This document shows positions 10,711 to 18,515 of a stretch of DNA of 30,727 nucleotides, piece by piece (within the stretch, counting starts at the first letter, position 1; each line of letters begins with the position of its first letter). The stretch comes from JBHJOF01 sp050330055 (GTDB lineage Bacteria > Pseudomonadota > Alphaproteobacteria > Kiloniellales > JAKSDN01), in the NCBI GenBank assembly GCA_050330055.1, contig JBHJOF010000015.1, forward strand, positions 1 to 30,727. The letters are read 5' to 3'. A program made the translations under genes and the position numbers. The notes below the pieces were generated by a model. The model had not been told where the DNA came from. It saw only the letters and a list, made by a program, of their open reading frames with translations, and did not search any database.

Positions 10711-11313
10711 CTACCAGCCGCCCCGCTCCAGCCACAGCGCCACCTCGTCCAGACGGTCGTGGCCCCAGAAGGGCTCGCCGTCGACGGTGACATAGGGCGA
10801 GCCGAACACGCCCTTGGCGATGGCGGCCTCGACCTCGCTGCGCAGCCGCTCCTTGACCGCCGGGTCCTGCAGCGCCGCCGCCAGCGACTCACGCTCGGTG
10901 CCGATCCCTTCCGCGATCTCGATCACCGCCTCGGCGCCGCTGATGTCGCGACCCTCGCCGAACGAGGCGGCGTAGAGCGCCTTGGCCAGCTCCCTGGACT
11001 TGGCGGCGTCGCGATCCGCCAGCCAGTAGAAGGCGCGACAGGCGGCGACCGACATGAAGGGAAAGGGCTTCGGCAGGGTGAAGGGAATGCCCAGGCGGCG
11101 GGCGCAGCGCGGCAGGTCGATCTGCAGGTAGTCGCCCTTCAAGGGAATCTCGAGCAGCGGCCGCATGCCGGTGGTCTTGAACACGGCGCCCAGCAGGAAG
11201 GGCTTCCAGGCGACCGCGCGGCCATGCGATTCGGCCAGCGCGTCGATACGCTGCGCCGCCAGATAGCCGTAGGGACTGGAGAAATCGAAGTAGAACTCGA
11301 TCGGGTCTGCCAT
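10711..11313 (-). CDS. 2-hydroxychromene-2-carboxylate isomerase / GST-kappa-like DsbA-family protein
   Basis: This 200-residue thioredoxin-fold protein of the HCCA isomerase group starts MADPIEFYFDFSSPYGYLAAQR. The family serine that activates glutathione lies in FSSPYGYLA (residues 11-19). A conserved MSVAACRAFYWL helix and the FGSPYVTVDGEPFWGHDRLD C-terminal motif (cis-Pro and substrate region) are present. Such enzymes isomerise 2-hydroxychromene-2-carboxylate in naphthalene catabolism, but most genomic copies have unknown glutathione-dependent roles, and no aromatic-degradation genes are nearby. The open frame extends to 11448, and the ATG at 11313 is chosen for the family N-terminus. 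It converges with the lipoprotein gene, 27 bp apart. Confidence 0.9.
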   Translation of the reverse strand: MADPIEFYFDFSSPYGYLAAQRIDALAESHGRAVAWKPFLLGAVFKTTGMRPLLEIPLKGDYLQIDLPRCARRLGIPFTLPKPFPFMSVAACRAFYWLADRDAAKSRELAKALYAASFGEGRDISGAEAVIEIAEGIGTERESLAAALQDPAVKERLRSEVEAAIAKGVFGSPYVTVDGEPFWGHDRLDEVALWLERGGW

Positions 11314-11473
11314 CAGAAGTTGTTCCCGAGATGTTCGTGTTTGCGCTGGGGAATGCAGGCCATGACGTGCGGCCCGCACCGCGGCCGCATCATAGGTAGT
11401 CGGCCGCCCCGGAACCAGCCCGCCGCCCCGCTGGGCCGGCCCTGCCAACGATTTGTGCAGTGCGTTATAATGC

Positions 11474-11501
11474 TTGAAAACACTTTATTGGCCCATAATA
11501 T
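11474..11501 (+). promoter_or_regulatory. Candidate sigma-70 promoter upstream of the DHp-like gene
   Basis: TTGAAA (11474-11479) and TAATAT (11496-11501) are spaced by 16 bp in a strikingly AT-rich patch (about 11461-11530) within otherwise very GC-rich DNA. The gene at 11588 follows. A TATAAT also occurs at 11466-11471 but without a good -35. Confidence 0.45.
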
Positions 11502-11587
11502 GCATTGTGTGCACTGCAGCAAACAACGCCAACAACAGTACTATCGGGATGGGAACGCCCTCTGTCAGAGAACGATGGAGGACATCC

Positions 11588-12130
11588 ATGTGGCCCTACG
11601 ACGACGAAGACCTGGAACGCCTCGAACGCATCGCGGTCCAGACTGGCCCCGGCCTTGATCTCGGCAACTCGCCCGAGAGCATCGAGTACTATATCCGGCG
11701 CGGACGTCATCTGCGCTCGCTGCTGGTCGGCATCGCAATCGGCCGCGCCCTGGCCAGCTTGCGCGACTGGCTGGTCGGCGCCAATCCGGCCGGTCAGGTG
11801 ACCGAGCGCTTGGCCGAGTTGGGGACCGACCCGGCTGCCGCATCCACCGGCGACGACTTCATCGGCCTGGTCACCGACCGCCTGAAGACGCCGCTCACCT
11901 CGATTCGCGCCTCCTCGGAGATTCTGCGCGACAATCCCGACCTGCCGCTCGACAAGCGCAACCAGTTCCTCGACACGGTGATCCAGGAGAACGCCTATCT
12001 GGAGGGGCTGATCGGCCGCATGCTCGACGTCTCGCGCTTCGAGCCGGGCGCGCGACGCTGGCAGATCAACGCCGCCGAGCTGGCCGGCCACCTCCTGGCC
12101 CGGCGCCACGCACAGCAGAGCCACGGCTGA
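11588..12130 (+). CDS. Protein with a histidine-less kinase dimerisation (DHp/HisKA-like) segment
   Basis: This 180-residue protein starts at the ATG behind a GGAGGA ribosome-binding site (11577-11582). Residues 91-150 closely resemble the HisKA helical hairpin of sensor kinases: FIGLVTDRLKTPLTSIRASS, EILRDNPDLPLDKRNQF, then IGRMLDVSRFE. Where kinases have HELKTPL, this has DRLKTPL, so the phospho-accepting His is Asp97 and the following Glu is Arg98. The protein ends about 30 residues after the hairpin, with no ATP-binding (HATPase) domain. The N-terminal part (1-65) is charged, with an amphipathic segment RSLLVGIAIGRALASLRDWL. It may be a decoy or dimerisation partner for a histidine kinase, or a decayed remnant. 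The gene is isolated between an isomerase and a HAD gene. Confidence 0.7.
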   Translation: MWPYDDEDLERLERIAVQTGPGLDLGNSPESIEYYIRRGRHLRSLLVGIAIGRALASLRDWLVGANPAGQVTERLAELGTDPAAASTGDDFIGLVTDRLKTPLTSIRASSEILRDNPDLPLDKRNQFLDTVIQENAYLEGLIGRMLDVSRFEPGARRWQINAAELAGHLLARRHAQQSHG

Positions 12131-12146
12131 GCCGGATCGCCGGCAT

Positions 12147-12272
12147 TAGAGCGTATTCCGTTCGGATTGAATCGGCGTAGCTCTCCTCACCCTTCCTCAC
12201 GGACATATGGACTGAGCCTATCGAAGCATGAGGGCCTGCACGGTGATCACGAGTGAACGGATTTTGCTCTAG
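12147..12272. repeat. TAGAGC-type repeat element, second copy type (126 bp)
   Basis: The left end TAGAGCGTATTCCGTTCGG and the right end AACGGATTTTGCTCTAG are imperfect inverted repeats (TAGAGC/GCTCTA plus a shared ATTCCGTT/AACGGATT core, with one mismatch against ATCCGTT). The interior is less GC-rich than the surroundings. The right terminus CTAG supplies the TAG stop (12271-12269) of the minus-strand HAD gene. It resembles the 8848-8954 element only in its termini. Confidence 0.7.
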
Positions 12273-13048
12273 CCCCGCCGCGCCAGGATCCAATCGATCG
12301 CGGCGGACAGGTCGTCGGCCAGGGCGCTGGGCGGCGGATCGATCCGCCGCTCGTCGCCGTCGCGATACTTGCCGGTCTTGACCAGCACGCCCAAGAGGCC
12401 GGCCGCCATGGCGCCGCCCACGTCGGCCTCGACGTCGTCACCGATCATCACCGCCTCGTCCGGCGCACAGCCGAGGCTCTCGACCGCGGCCAGGAAGAAG
12501 TCCGGCGAGGGCTTGCCGAGCACCAGCGCCTCCCTGCCGCTGGCGTACTCCAGCGCGGCGGCGAAGGCGCCAACATCGAGACTGAGTGCGCCGTCGGCGT
12601 CCTGGAAGCTGCGGTTCTTGGCCAGCGCCAGGAAGGCGGCGCCCGCCTCCAGCTTGCGAAAGCAGCTATTGAGCGCCTCGTAAGTGAAGCCCTCGGCCGC
12701 GTCGCCCACGACGACGGCCTCATCCTGTCCGGCAGTCAGCCCCGCGAAGTCCTCCTCCAGCGCCGGATGAATCAGCAGATGCGGGCTGAGTCCCTGCGTC
12801 TCCAGATAGTGTCGCGCCGCGACCGCCGGCATGAATAGCTCGTCCTCGCCGGCCCCGAGCCCGAAGCCGCGCAGCTTCGCCAGCACGCCCCGGCGCGGCG
12901 TGCGCGTCGTGTTGGTGAGGTAACGCAGCGCCAGTCCCGCCCGCTGCAGGCGCCGCACCGCCTCGACCGCGCCGGACAAAGCCTCGGAGCCGACATAGAC
13001 CACGCCGCCGATGTCGAGCAGCACGCCCTTGATGGAGCCGCCGGCCAC
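12269..13048 (-). CDS. HAD-superfamily (IIA) hydrolase, LHPP-like phosphatase
   Basis: This 259-residue HAD phosphatase resembles the LHPP/TIGR01458 group, whose members dephosphorylate phospholysine/phosphohistidine-type compounds in vitro. Motif I is LLDIGGVVYVG with nucleophile Asp12; the usual +2 acid is Gly, as in LHPP's DISG. Motif II is TNTTRT (45-50), motif III Lys179 in VLGKPSPDFF, and motif IV GDDVEADVGGA (203-213). The cap between residues about 60 and 170 fits the C2 class. The start is GTG, 9 bp after the acyl-CoA dehydrogenase stop, so the two genes are probably co-transcribed. The stop codon falls in a repeat element. The physiological substrate is unknown. Confidence 0.88.
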   Translation of the reverse strand: MAGGSIKGVLLDIGGVVYVGSEALSGAVEAVRRLQRAGLALRYLTNTTRTPRRGVLAKLRGFGLGAGEDELFMPAVAARHYLETQGLSPHLLIHPALEEDFAGLTAGQDEAVVVGDAAEGFTYEALNSCFRKLEAGAAFLALAKNRSFQDADGALSLDVGAFAAALEYASGREALVLGKPSPDFFLAAVESLGCAPDEAVMIGDDVEADVGGAMAAGLLGVLVKTGKYRDGDERRIDPPPSALADDLSAAIDWILARRG

Positions 13049-13057
13049 CGTTCAGCC

Positions 13058-14197
13058 TTACCCTTCCGCAGCGATCTGCCGGGCGATGATCATGCGCTGG
13101 ATGTCGGAGGTGCCTTCGTAGATCTGGCAGACGCGCACGTCGCGATAGATGCGCTCGACCGGGAAGTCGTTGAGATAGCCGTAGCCGCCGTGGATCTGGA
13201 TCGCCGCCGAGGCCACCGCCTCGGCCATCTCGGAGGCGAAGAGCTTGGCCATCGAGGCCTCTTTCAGGCAGGCCTTGCCGGCGTCGCGCAGCTCCGCCGC
13301 GTGCAGCACCATCAGCTCGGCCGCCTGCAGCCTGGTCGCCATGTCGGCCAGGCGAAAGCCGACCGCCTGGTGCTCGATGATCGCCTTGCCGAAGGATTCG
13401 CGCTCTTTCGCATAGTCGAGCGCGGCTTCATAGGCAGCGCGTGCCATGCCGACCGACTGCGCGGCAATGCCGATGCGCCCGCCCTCGAGGTTCGAGAGCG
13501 CAATCTTGTAGCCCTCTCCCTCTTCGCCCAGCAGCAGGTCGGGCGTCAGGCGGCAGTCCTCGAACACGATCTGGCAGGTATCGGAGGCGCGCTGGCCGAG
13601 CTTCTTCTCATGGCTCGCCACCTTGTAGCCGGCGCTGTCGGTCGGCACGATAAAGGCGGAGATGCCCTTCTTGCCCTTGTCCGGGTCGGTCACCGCGAAG
13701 ACGATGGCCACGTCGCCGTTGGCGCCCGAGGTGATGAACTGCTTGACGCCGTTCAGGACGTAGTGGTTGCCGTCGCGCTCGGCCCGCGTCTTCAGCGCCG
13801 CGGCATCCGAGCCGGCCGCCGGTTCGGTTAGGCAGAAGGCGCCCAGCAGCTCGCCGCGCGCCATCGGCTTCAGGAAACGCTCCTGCTGCTCCTTGGAGCC
13901 GTACTTCAGGATCGGCATGCAGCCAACCGAGTTGTGCACCGACATGATGGTCGAGCAGGAACCATCGCCGGCCGCCACCTCGATCATGGCCAGCGCATAG
14001 GCGACGTGGTCGGCGCCGGCGCCGTCGAGCTCCGGCGGAACCAGCATGCCGAGGAAGCCGAGCTTGCCCATCTCGGCGAGCGCGTCCTTGGGGAAACGCG
14101 CCTCGCGGTCCCACTCGGCCGCCTGCGGCACCAGCACTTCGCGCGCGAAGCTGCGCGCCGTGTCGCGGATCAGGATCTGCTCTTCGTTGAGCTGCAT
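13058..14197 (-). CDS. Short/branched-chain acyl-CoA dehydrogenase
   Basis: This 379-residue FAD enzyme makes the alpha,beta double bond in short or branched acyl-CoA and passes electrons to ETF. It has FCLTEPAAGSDAAALKT (FAD/substrate loop), GGRIGIAAQSVGMARAAYEAA (helix G without an active Glu) and QIHGGYGYLNDFPVERIYRD. The catalytic base is Glu361 in QIYEGTSDIQR, the position used by butyryl- and short/branched-chain dehydrogenases and not the one used by isovaleryl-CoA dehydrogenase. With branched-chain genes all around, 2-methylbutyryl- or isobutyryl-CoA is the likely substrate; butyryl-CoA is the alternative. The ATG at 14197 (MQLNEEQILIRD) is preferred to an upstream GTG lying next to a repeat. 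Confidence 0.92.
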   Translation of the reverse strand: MQLNEEQILIRDTARSFAREVLVPQAAEWDREARFPKDALAEMGKLGFLGMLVPPELDGAGADHVAYALAMIEVAAGDGSCSTIMSVHNSVGCMPILKYGSKEQQERFLKPMARGELLGAFCLTEPAAGSDAAALKTRAERDGNHYVLNGVKQFITSGANGDVAIVFAVTDPDKGKKGISAFIVPTDSAGYKVASHEKKLGQRASDTCQIVFEDCRLTPDLLLGEEGEGYKIALSNLEGGRIGIAAQSVGMARAAYEAALDYAKERESFGKAIIEHQAVGFRLADMATRLQAAELMVLHAAELRDAGKACLKEASMAKLFASEMAEAVASAAIQIHGGYGYLNDFPVERIYRDVRVCQIYEGTSDIQRMIIARQIAAEG

Positions 14198-14231
14198 GAA
14201 ATCATTCCGAATTGCAACGACGTGCGCATTC

Positions 14232-14330
14232 ACCCCCCTCCCGGCCTCCCCCCATCAAGGGGGGCGGAGCTATAAGGAAGCCTCGCTCTGGCTCCCTCCC
14301 CCTTGACGGGAGAGGGCTGGGGAGGGGGTG
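14232..14330. repeat. Inverted pair of C/G-rich REP-like units (pair 2)
   Basis: The forward unit 14232-14270 (ACCCCCCTCCCGGCCTCCCC around ATCAAGGGGGG) faces the reverse unit 14292-14330 (CTCCCTCCCCCTTGACGGG, then a TGGGGAGGGGGTG tail). The spacer is 21 bp. It fills the gap between the DUF3291 gene and the downstream acyl-CoA dehydrogenase gene on the minus strand. Confidence 0.85.
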
Positions 14331-14355
14331 CAACAGTAGTCGGTCCAGTAACATT

Positions 14356-14838
14356 CTAGTCCGCCGCAATCGTCTCGGCGGCCAGCGCGCTGTCCGGAGC
14401 GGGAAAGCGCGTCTTGAAGGTGAAAGTCTCGATCGTCGGGCCACGCTCCGCCAGGCGCGCCAGGCGCTCGAGCGCCTCGGCCACGCTGGGGAGGTGGCCG
14501 GCCGGCACCCACCAGAGCGCCATGTGCGGGCCGTCCCAGCGCTCGAACCACTCGCGGCGCTGCGCCATGATCCTGTTGTGGCCGGTCTTGTAGACGAAAT
14601 CGAAGAGCTCTTCTGCCGAACGCCAGACCGACAGGTTGACGATGACGCGCGGATCGTCGCTGACCGCGATGCCGGTGGCGTTACCGCTCTCGTCCTTCAG
14701 CCGCCAGACAAATCCGGACGCCGCCTCGGCCAGCGCATTGATGCGATCCAGGTTGGCGACGAAGTCGGCCAGAAGCGAATCGTCGAGCAGCGCCCTGGCG
14801 CGCGCCACGTTGACCTGTGCGAGTTGGAACCGGCTCAT
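14356..14838 (-). CDS. DUF3291 family protein
   Basis: This 160-residue cytoplasmic protein begins MSRFQLAQVNVARARALLDD. It contains DFVANLDRINALAEAASGFV (about 25-44), VNLSVWRSAEELFDFVYKTG (67-86) and HMALWWVPAGHLPSVAEALE, the conserved blocks of DUF3291, a ferredoxin-like alpha/beta-barrel family related to antibiotic-biosynthesis monooxygenases. Function is unknown; heme or small-molecule binding has been suggested for the fold but nothing here shows it. It sits 24 bp downstream of the SDR gene and is probably co-transcribed with it. Confidence 0.85.
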   Translation of the reverse strand: MSRFQLAQVNVARARALLDDSLLADFVANLDRINALAEAASGFVWRLKDESGNATGIAVSDDPRVIVNLSVWRSAEELFDFVYKTGHNRIMAQRREWFERWDGPHMALWWVPAGHLPSVAEALERLARLAERGPTIETFTFKTRFPAPDSALAAETIAAD

Positions 14839-14862
14839 CGCGTCTCCTTCTGCCAGGCGATG

Positions 14863-15543
14863 CTACCAGGCAACCGGGCTGCCGTCGAAATTGAGGAAGC
14901 TGCCGCTGTCCTGCTGCGTCAGTCCCGCAATCACGCCGCGCATGCCCTTCACGCTGTCCGTCGGCGTGATGGTCGCGTTCTCGCCGCCCATGTCGGTCTG
15001 CACCCAGCCGGGGTGGAAGCTGACCACGGTGATGCCGCGCTCTGCGAGATCGACCGACAAGGTCTTGGTTACCATGTTGAGCGCTGCCTTGGAGCTGCGA
15101 TAAATGTAGTTTCCGCCGGAACTGCTCTCAGTGATCGAGCCCATGCGGCTGGAGATGTTGGCGATCAGCTTGCGCTCGCTGTTGGCGACGTGCTCGACGA
15201 ACCGCTCGACCATGCGTAGCGGTGCCAGCGAATTGACCTTCAAGACCTCCAGCCAGTCGTCGTAGTCGGTCTCGCCGAAGCCGGCGCGTGGCCCATAGAT
15301 TCCGGCATTGTTGATCAGGAGATCGATCGGCGTATCGGCCAGCTCGCGCGCCAGACTCGCCACCTGCAGGCCGTCCGTCACGTCGAGGCGATGTGTCTTG
15401 ACGCTCTTCCTAAGGGCCTTCAGCTCCTTCGCCTTGTCCGGATGGCGGCAGCAGGCATGCACGGCCCATCCGTCGGCTGCGTAGGCACGGGCGAACTCCA
15501 GGCCGATGCCTCGGTTGGCTCCGGTAACTAGCACTGTCGGCAC
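14863..15543 (-). CDS. Short-chain dehydrogenase/reductase (SDR)
   Basis: This 226-residue NAD(P)-dependent oxidoreductase of the classical SDR fold has the cofactor motif TGANRGIG (7-14), NNAG at 78-81, the active-site serine region in ISSRMGSI (130-137), and the Tyr148-x3-Lys152 dyad in YRSSK. The C-terminus is short, as in the C-factor/sniffer-type carbonyl reductases, which its LEVLKVNSLAPLRMVERFV and FHPGWVQTDMGG segments resemble. The substrate is not predictable. The start is a GTG behind an AAGGGGAA ribosome-binding site. DUF3291 follows on the same strand after 24 bp. Confidence 0.92.
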   Translation of the reverse strand: MPTVLVTGANRGIGLEFARAYAADGWAVHACCRHPDKAKELKALRKSVKTHRLDVTDGLQVASLARELADTPIDLLINNAGIYGPRAGFGETDYDDWLEVLKVNSLAPLRMVERFVEHVANSERKLIANISSRMGSITESSSGGNYIYRSSKAALNMVTKTLSVDLAERGITVVSFHPGWVQTDMGGENATITPTDSVKGMRGVIAGLTQQDSGSFLNFDGSPVAW

Positions 15544-15564
15544 GTTGCTTCCCCTTGCTTCTCG

Positions 15565-15756
15565 TCAGGCCGCGCTCGGCGGCGTCTGGCGCCGCGGCCG
15601 GGCGACCAGCTCGCCGCCGCAGTTCGGGCAGCGCTCGTTCATGTCCAGGGTGCAGCCTCGGCAGAAGGTGCACTCATAGCTGCAGATGTATGCCTCGCCG
15701 TCGACGCTTAACCCGAGCCCGCAGCGTTCGCAGGCCTCCTTCATCAGCAGCGCCAT
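15565..15756 (-). CDS. DUF1272 zinc-ribbon-like small protein
   Basis: This protein of about 63 residues carries the cysteine pattern of DUF1272: CERCG, then CSYECTFCRGCTLDMNERC, then PNCGGELVARPRR. The paired CxxC motifs suggest one or two bound zinc ions. Starts at 15756 (MALLMKEACERCG) and 15744 (MKEACERCG) are both plausible; a TTG frame extends to 15804. Function is unknown. It lies 21 bp upstream of the SDR gene on the same strand. Confidence 0.85.
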   Translation of the reverse strand: MALLMKEACERCGLGLSVDGEAYICSYECTFCRGCTLDMNERCPNCGGELVARPRRQTPPSAA

Positions 15757-15931
15757 TACGGCGGCCGCTCGCCGAAGCGCCTCTGCGCACCATCGCAGAT
15801 GCAATCGCTGTTCATGCTCCCTGTCTCTCCCGGGCCTCCGTTAATCCCGAGTGGGCCCCTCTCTTTACGGGCCTCATGCTGAGCCGGCCGGGCCGCGAGG
15901 GCAAGCCGGCAATCCGTTCCGGTGTCGAGGC

Positions 15932-16366
15932 TCAGTTGGGCGCCGCATCGTCGAGCTGCCGGCCCGGCAGCACATGGAAGGGATAGCCGAGGCTCTTCGC
16001 TTCATCGACCCAGAAATAGACCTCGTCCTGCAAGCGTGCCCGGTAGCAGCCCTGTTCCGCACCACCGAGCCTTGCGCAGTAGGCGCCGTCCGCGTCGATC
16101 CGCCAGACGTCCGCCTCGGCCGCAGCGCCGTCGCGCGTGGTCAGGCCGGCGCCATCCGGGGCGGCGTAGTGCCGATACGGCACCTCCGGTTTGCCCCAGA
16201 CCCCATCGATGGTGTTGTCGACGACCAGCGCGCGCAGCTCCTCGCCAGAAAGATCGGCGCTACGTTCCAGCCAGTACCAGACGCCGGCCGCGACGGTCAG
16301 CAGCAGCACAACCGGAACGATCGGCCCGACGGCTTGCCAAGTCACGACTCTGCGGCGCGGACGCAA
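15932..16366 (-). CDS. Single-pass membrane protein with a periplasmic domain, unknown function
   Basis: This protein of up to 144 residues has an N-terminal membrane anchor (GPIVPVVLLLTVAAGVWYWL, residues 14-33) after a basic MRPRRR head. The outer domain begins LSGEELRALVVDNTIDGVWG and includes ADVWRIDADGAYCARLGGAE and GCYRARLQDEVYFWVDEA; this looks like the DUF995-type fold, a tentative match from memory. Two cysteines (in YCARLG and GCYRA) could pair. The start is a TTG at 16366, 2 bp after the isovaleryl-CoA dehydrogenase stop; a GTG at 16345 is an alternative. Close spacing implies co-transcription with that dehydrogenase. Confidence 0.7.
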   Translation of the reverse strand: MRPRRRVVTWQAVGPIVPVVLLLTVAAGVWYWLERSADLSGEELRALVVDNTIDGVWGKPEVPYRHYAAPDGAGLTTRDGAAAEADVWRIDADGAYCARLGGAEQGCYRARLQDEVYFWVDEAKSLGYPFHVLPGRQLDDAAPN

Positions 16367-16368
16367 AG

Positions 16369-17541
16369 CTACGCCGTCTCCTCGAACAGCTCCCGTCCGA
16401 TCAGCCAGCGGCGGATTTCGCTCGTGCCGGCGCCGATCTCGTAGAGCTTGGCGTCGCGCAGCAACCGTCCTGTCGCCGTCTCGTTGATGTAGCCCATGCC
16501 GCCCATGGCCTGGATCGCCTCGAGCGCCATCCAGGTCGCCTTCTCGGCGGCATAGAGGATGGCGCCGGCGGCGTCCTTGCGCGTGGTCTCGCCGCGGTCA
16601 CAGGCCTTGGCGACGGCGTAGACGTAGGCCTTGGTCGCGTTCATGGTGGTGTACATGTCGGCCAGCTTGCCCTGCATGAGCTGGAAGGCGCCGATCGGCT
16701 GGCCGAACTGCTTGCGCTCGTGCAGGTAAGGCACCACCAGGTCCATGCAGCCCTGCATGATGCCGAGCGGCCCGGCGGCCAGCACCACGCGCTCGTAGTC
16801 GAGCCCGCTCATCAGGATGTTCACGCCCTTGCCTTCGGCGCCGAGGCGGTTCTCCTCGGGCACGGCGCAGTCCTCGAACACCAGCTCGCAGGTCGGCGAG
16901 CCGCGCATGCCGAGCTTGTCGAGCTTCTGCGCCGTCGAGAAACCCTTGAAGCCCTTCTCGACCAGGAACGCCGAGATGCCGCGCGGCCCCGCCTCCGGAT
17001 CGGTCTTGGCGTAGACCACCAGCAGGTCAGCCTCCGGGCCGTTGGTGATCCACATCTTGTTGCCGTTCAGGACGTAGCGGTCGCCCCGCTTCTCGGCGCG
17101 CGTCTTCATGCCGACCACGTCGGAGCCGGCGCCGGGCTCGCTCATGGCGAGCGCGCCGACGTGCTCGCCGGATATCAGCTTGGGCAGGTAGCGGCGCTTC
17201 TGCTCCTCGCTGCCGTTGCGGCGCAGCTGGTTGACGCAGAGGTTCGAGTGCGCGCCGTACGAGAGGCCGACGCTGGCCGAGGAGCGGCTGATCTCCTCCA
17301 TGGCGACGCAGTGCTCGAGATAGCCCATGCCGGAACCGCCATAGTCCTCCTCGACGGTGATGCCGAGCAGGCCGAGCGCGCCCAGCTCGGGCCAGAGCTG
17401 GCGCGGAAAGTGGTCGTGGCGATCGATCTCGGCGGCGATCGGCGCGATCTTCTCCGAGGCGAAGGACATCACCGTGTCGCGCAGCATGCCGGCCGTCTCG
17501 CCCAGGTCGAAGTTGAGCGACGGCAACTGGTTGGGAATCAT
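16369..17541 (-). CDS. liuA: Isovaleryl-CoA dehydrogenase
   Basis: This 390-residue FAD enzyme oxidises isovaleryl-CoA to 3-methylcrotonyl-CoA, the first committed step of leucine breakdown after the branched-chain ketoacid dehydrogenase. The diagnostic feature is the catalytic base: Glu250 in GLDYERVVLAAGPLG on helix G, as in characterised isovaleryl-CoA dehydrogenases. The position used by other family members is Gly (EIGAGTSEIRR). LAMSEPGAGSDVVGMKT (131-147) and MWITNGPEADLLVVYAKT match the family. The start is an ATG. In many proteobacteria liuA directly precedes mccB; here about 8.7 kb of other genes lies between them. No LiuR-like site is visible in the 188 bp upstream. Confidence 0.95.
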   Translation of the reverse strand: MIPNQLPSLNFDLGETAGMLRDTVMSFASEKIAPIAAEIDRHDHFPRQLWPELGALGLLGITVEEDYGGSGMGYLEHCVAMEEISRSSASVGLSYGAHSNLCVNQLRRNGSEEQKRRYLPKLISGEHVGALAMSEPGAGSDVVGMKTRAEKRGDRYVLNGNKMWITNGPEADLLVVYAKTDPEAGPRGISAFLVEKGFKGFSTAQKLDKLGMRGSPTCELVFEDCAVPEENRLGAEGKGVNILMSGLDYERVVLAAGPLGIMQGCMDLVVPYLHERKQFGQPIGAFQLMQGKLADMYTTMNATKAYVYAVAKACDRGETTRKDAAGAILYAAEKATWMALEAIQAMGGMGYINETATGRLLRDAKLYEIGAGTSEIRRWLIGRELFEETA

Positions 17542-17729
17542 GGCCTCACCTCGCCTCCCTTACCCTATCTCGGCCCTGGCTGAGTTGGCCCACTCTGCCG
17601 AGCCCACAACGGCCAGGGCAAGCGCTATCGCGCGGCGGCCGGCATCCGACCAGGCGCGGGAACGGCCGCGCGGCGCCGGCGTTATGATGCTAAACTTCCC
17701 AGCCCCGAAACTTCCAAGAGATCGGCCCC

Positions 17730-18500
17730 ATGCTCCCCCGTCTGACAGCCCTGTTCGCTGCCGCCACCATGCTTGTCCTCGCCGCCTGCGAGACCGCGCC
17801 GGTCACCGGACGCCAGCAGCTCATCTTGCTGCCCGACAGCCAGGCGGCGGAGATGGGGGCGGCCGCCTATGCCGACATCAAGCAGGAAACCAGGGTCTCG
17901 GACAACGCGCAGATGAACCGCAGCGTGCGCGAGATCGGCCAGCGCATCGCCGCCGTCAGTGGCCAGCCCGACCTGGCCTGGGAGTTCACCGTCTTCGAGG
18001 ACGACACGCCGAACGCCTTCGCCCTGCCCGGCGGCAAGGTCGGCGTCAACACCGGGCTCTTCAAGGTGGCCAAGAACGACCATCAGCTGGCCGCCGTCAT
18101 GGGCCACGAGGTCGCCCACGCCATCGCCAAGCACAGCAACGAGCGCATCAGCCAGCAGATCCTGCTGCAGACCGGCCTCGCCGGCCTCTCGGCCACGGGC
18201 GGCGCACAGTACGCCGAGATCGCCGCGCAGCTCGCCACGCTCGGCGTGGTGCTGCCCTTCTCGCGCTCGCAGGAATCCGAGGCCGACGAGATCGGCCTGA
18301 TCCTCATGGCCAAGGCCGGCTATGACCCGCGTCAGGCGGTCAACCTCTGGCAGAACTTCGCGGCGGCCGGCGGCCAACGCCCGCCCGAGTTCCTCTCGAC
18401 CCACCCGGAGCCCGGCAACCGCATCGCCCATCTGCAGCAGGTCATGCCCAATGCCCTGGCGATCTACGAGGCCAACCCGGACCGGGTGCCGCCACCCTAG
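17730..18500 (+). CDS. M48-family metalloprotease, LoiP/YfgC-like lipoprotein
   Basis: This 256-residue zinc endopeptidase is anchored by a lipid. The signal peptide ends LVLAAC, with lipidated Cys20. The zinc motif HEVAH is at 126-130, and the third ligand Glu182 is in ESEADEIGL (ExxxD, 182-186). N-terminal TGRQQLILLPDSQAAEMGAA and FALPGGKVGVNTGLF are typical of the periplasmic Oma1-like/LoiP group involved in envelope quality control. The C-terminal LSTHPEPGNRIAHL motif completes the domain. It is the only plus-strand gene in this stretch and stands alone, converging with the thioesterase gene 15 bp away. The ATG at 17730 gives a proper signal peptide. Confidence 0.93.
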   Translation: MLPRLTALFAAATMLVLAACETAPVTGRQQLILLPDSQAAEMGAAAYADIKQETRVSDNAQMNRSVREIGQRIAAVSGQPDLAWEFTVFEDDTPNAFALPGGKVGVNTGLFKVAKNDHQLAAVMGHEVAHAIAKHSNERISQQILLQTGLAGLSATGGAQYAEIAAQLATLGVVLPFSRSQESEADEIGLILMAKAGYDPRQAVNLWQNFAAAGGQRPPEFLSTHPEPGNRIAHLQQVMPNALAIYEANPDRVPPP

Positions 18501-18515
18501 GCGTGCCAATTCGCC

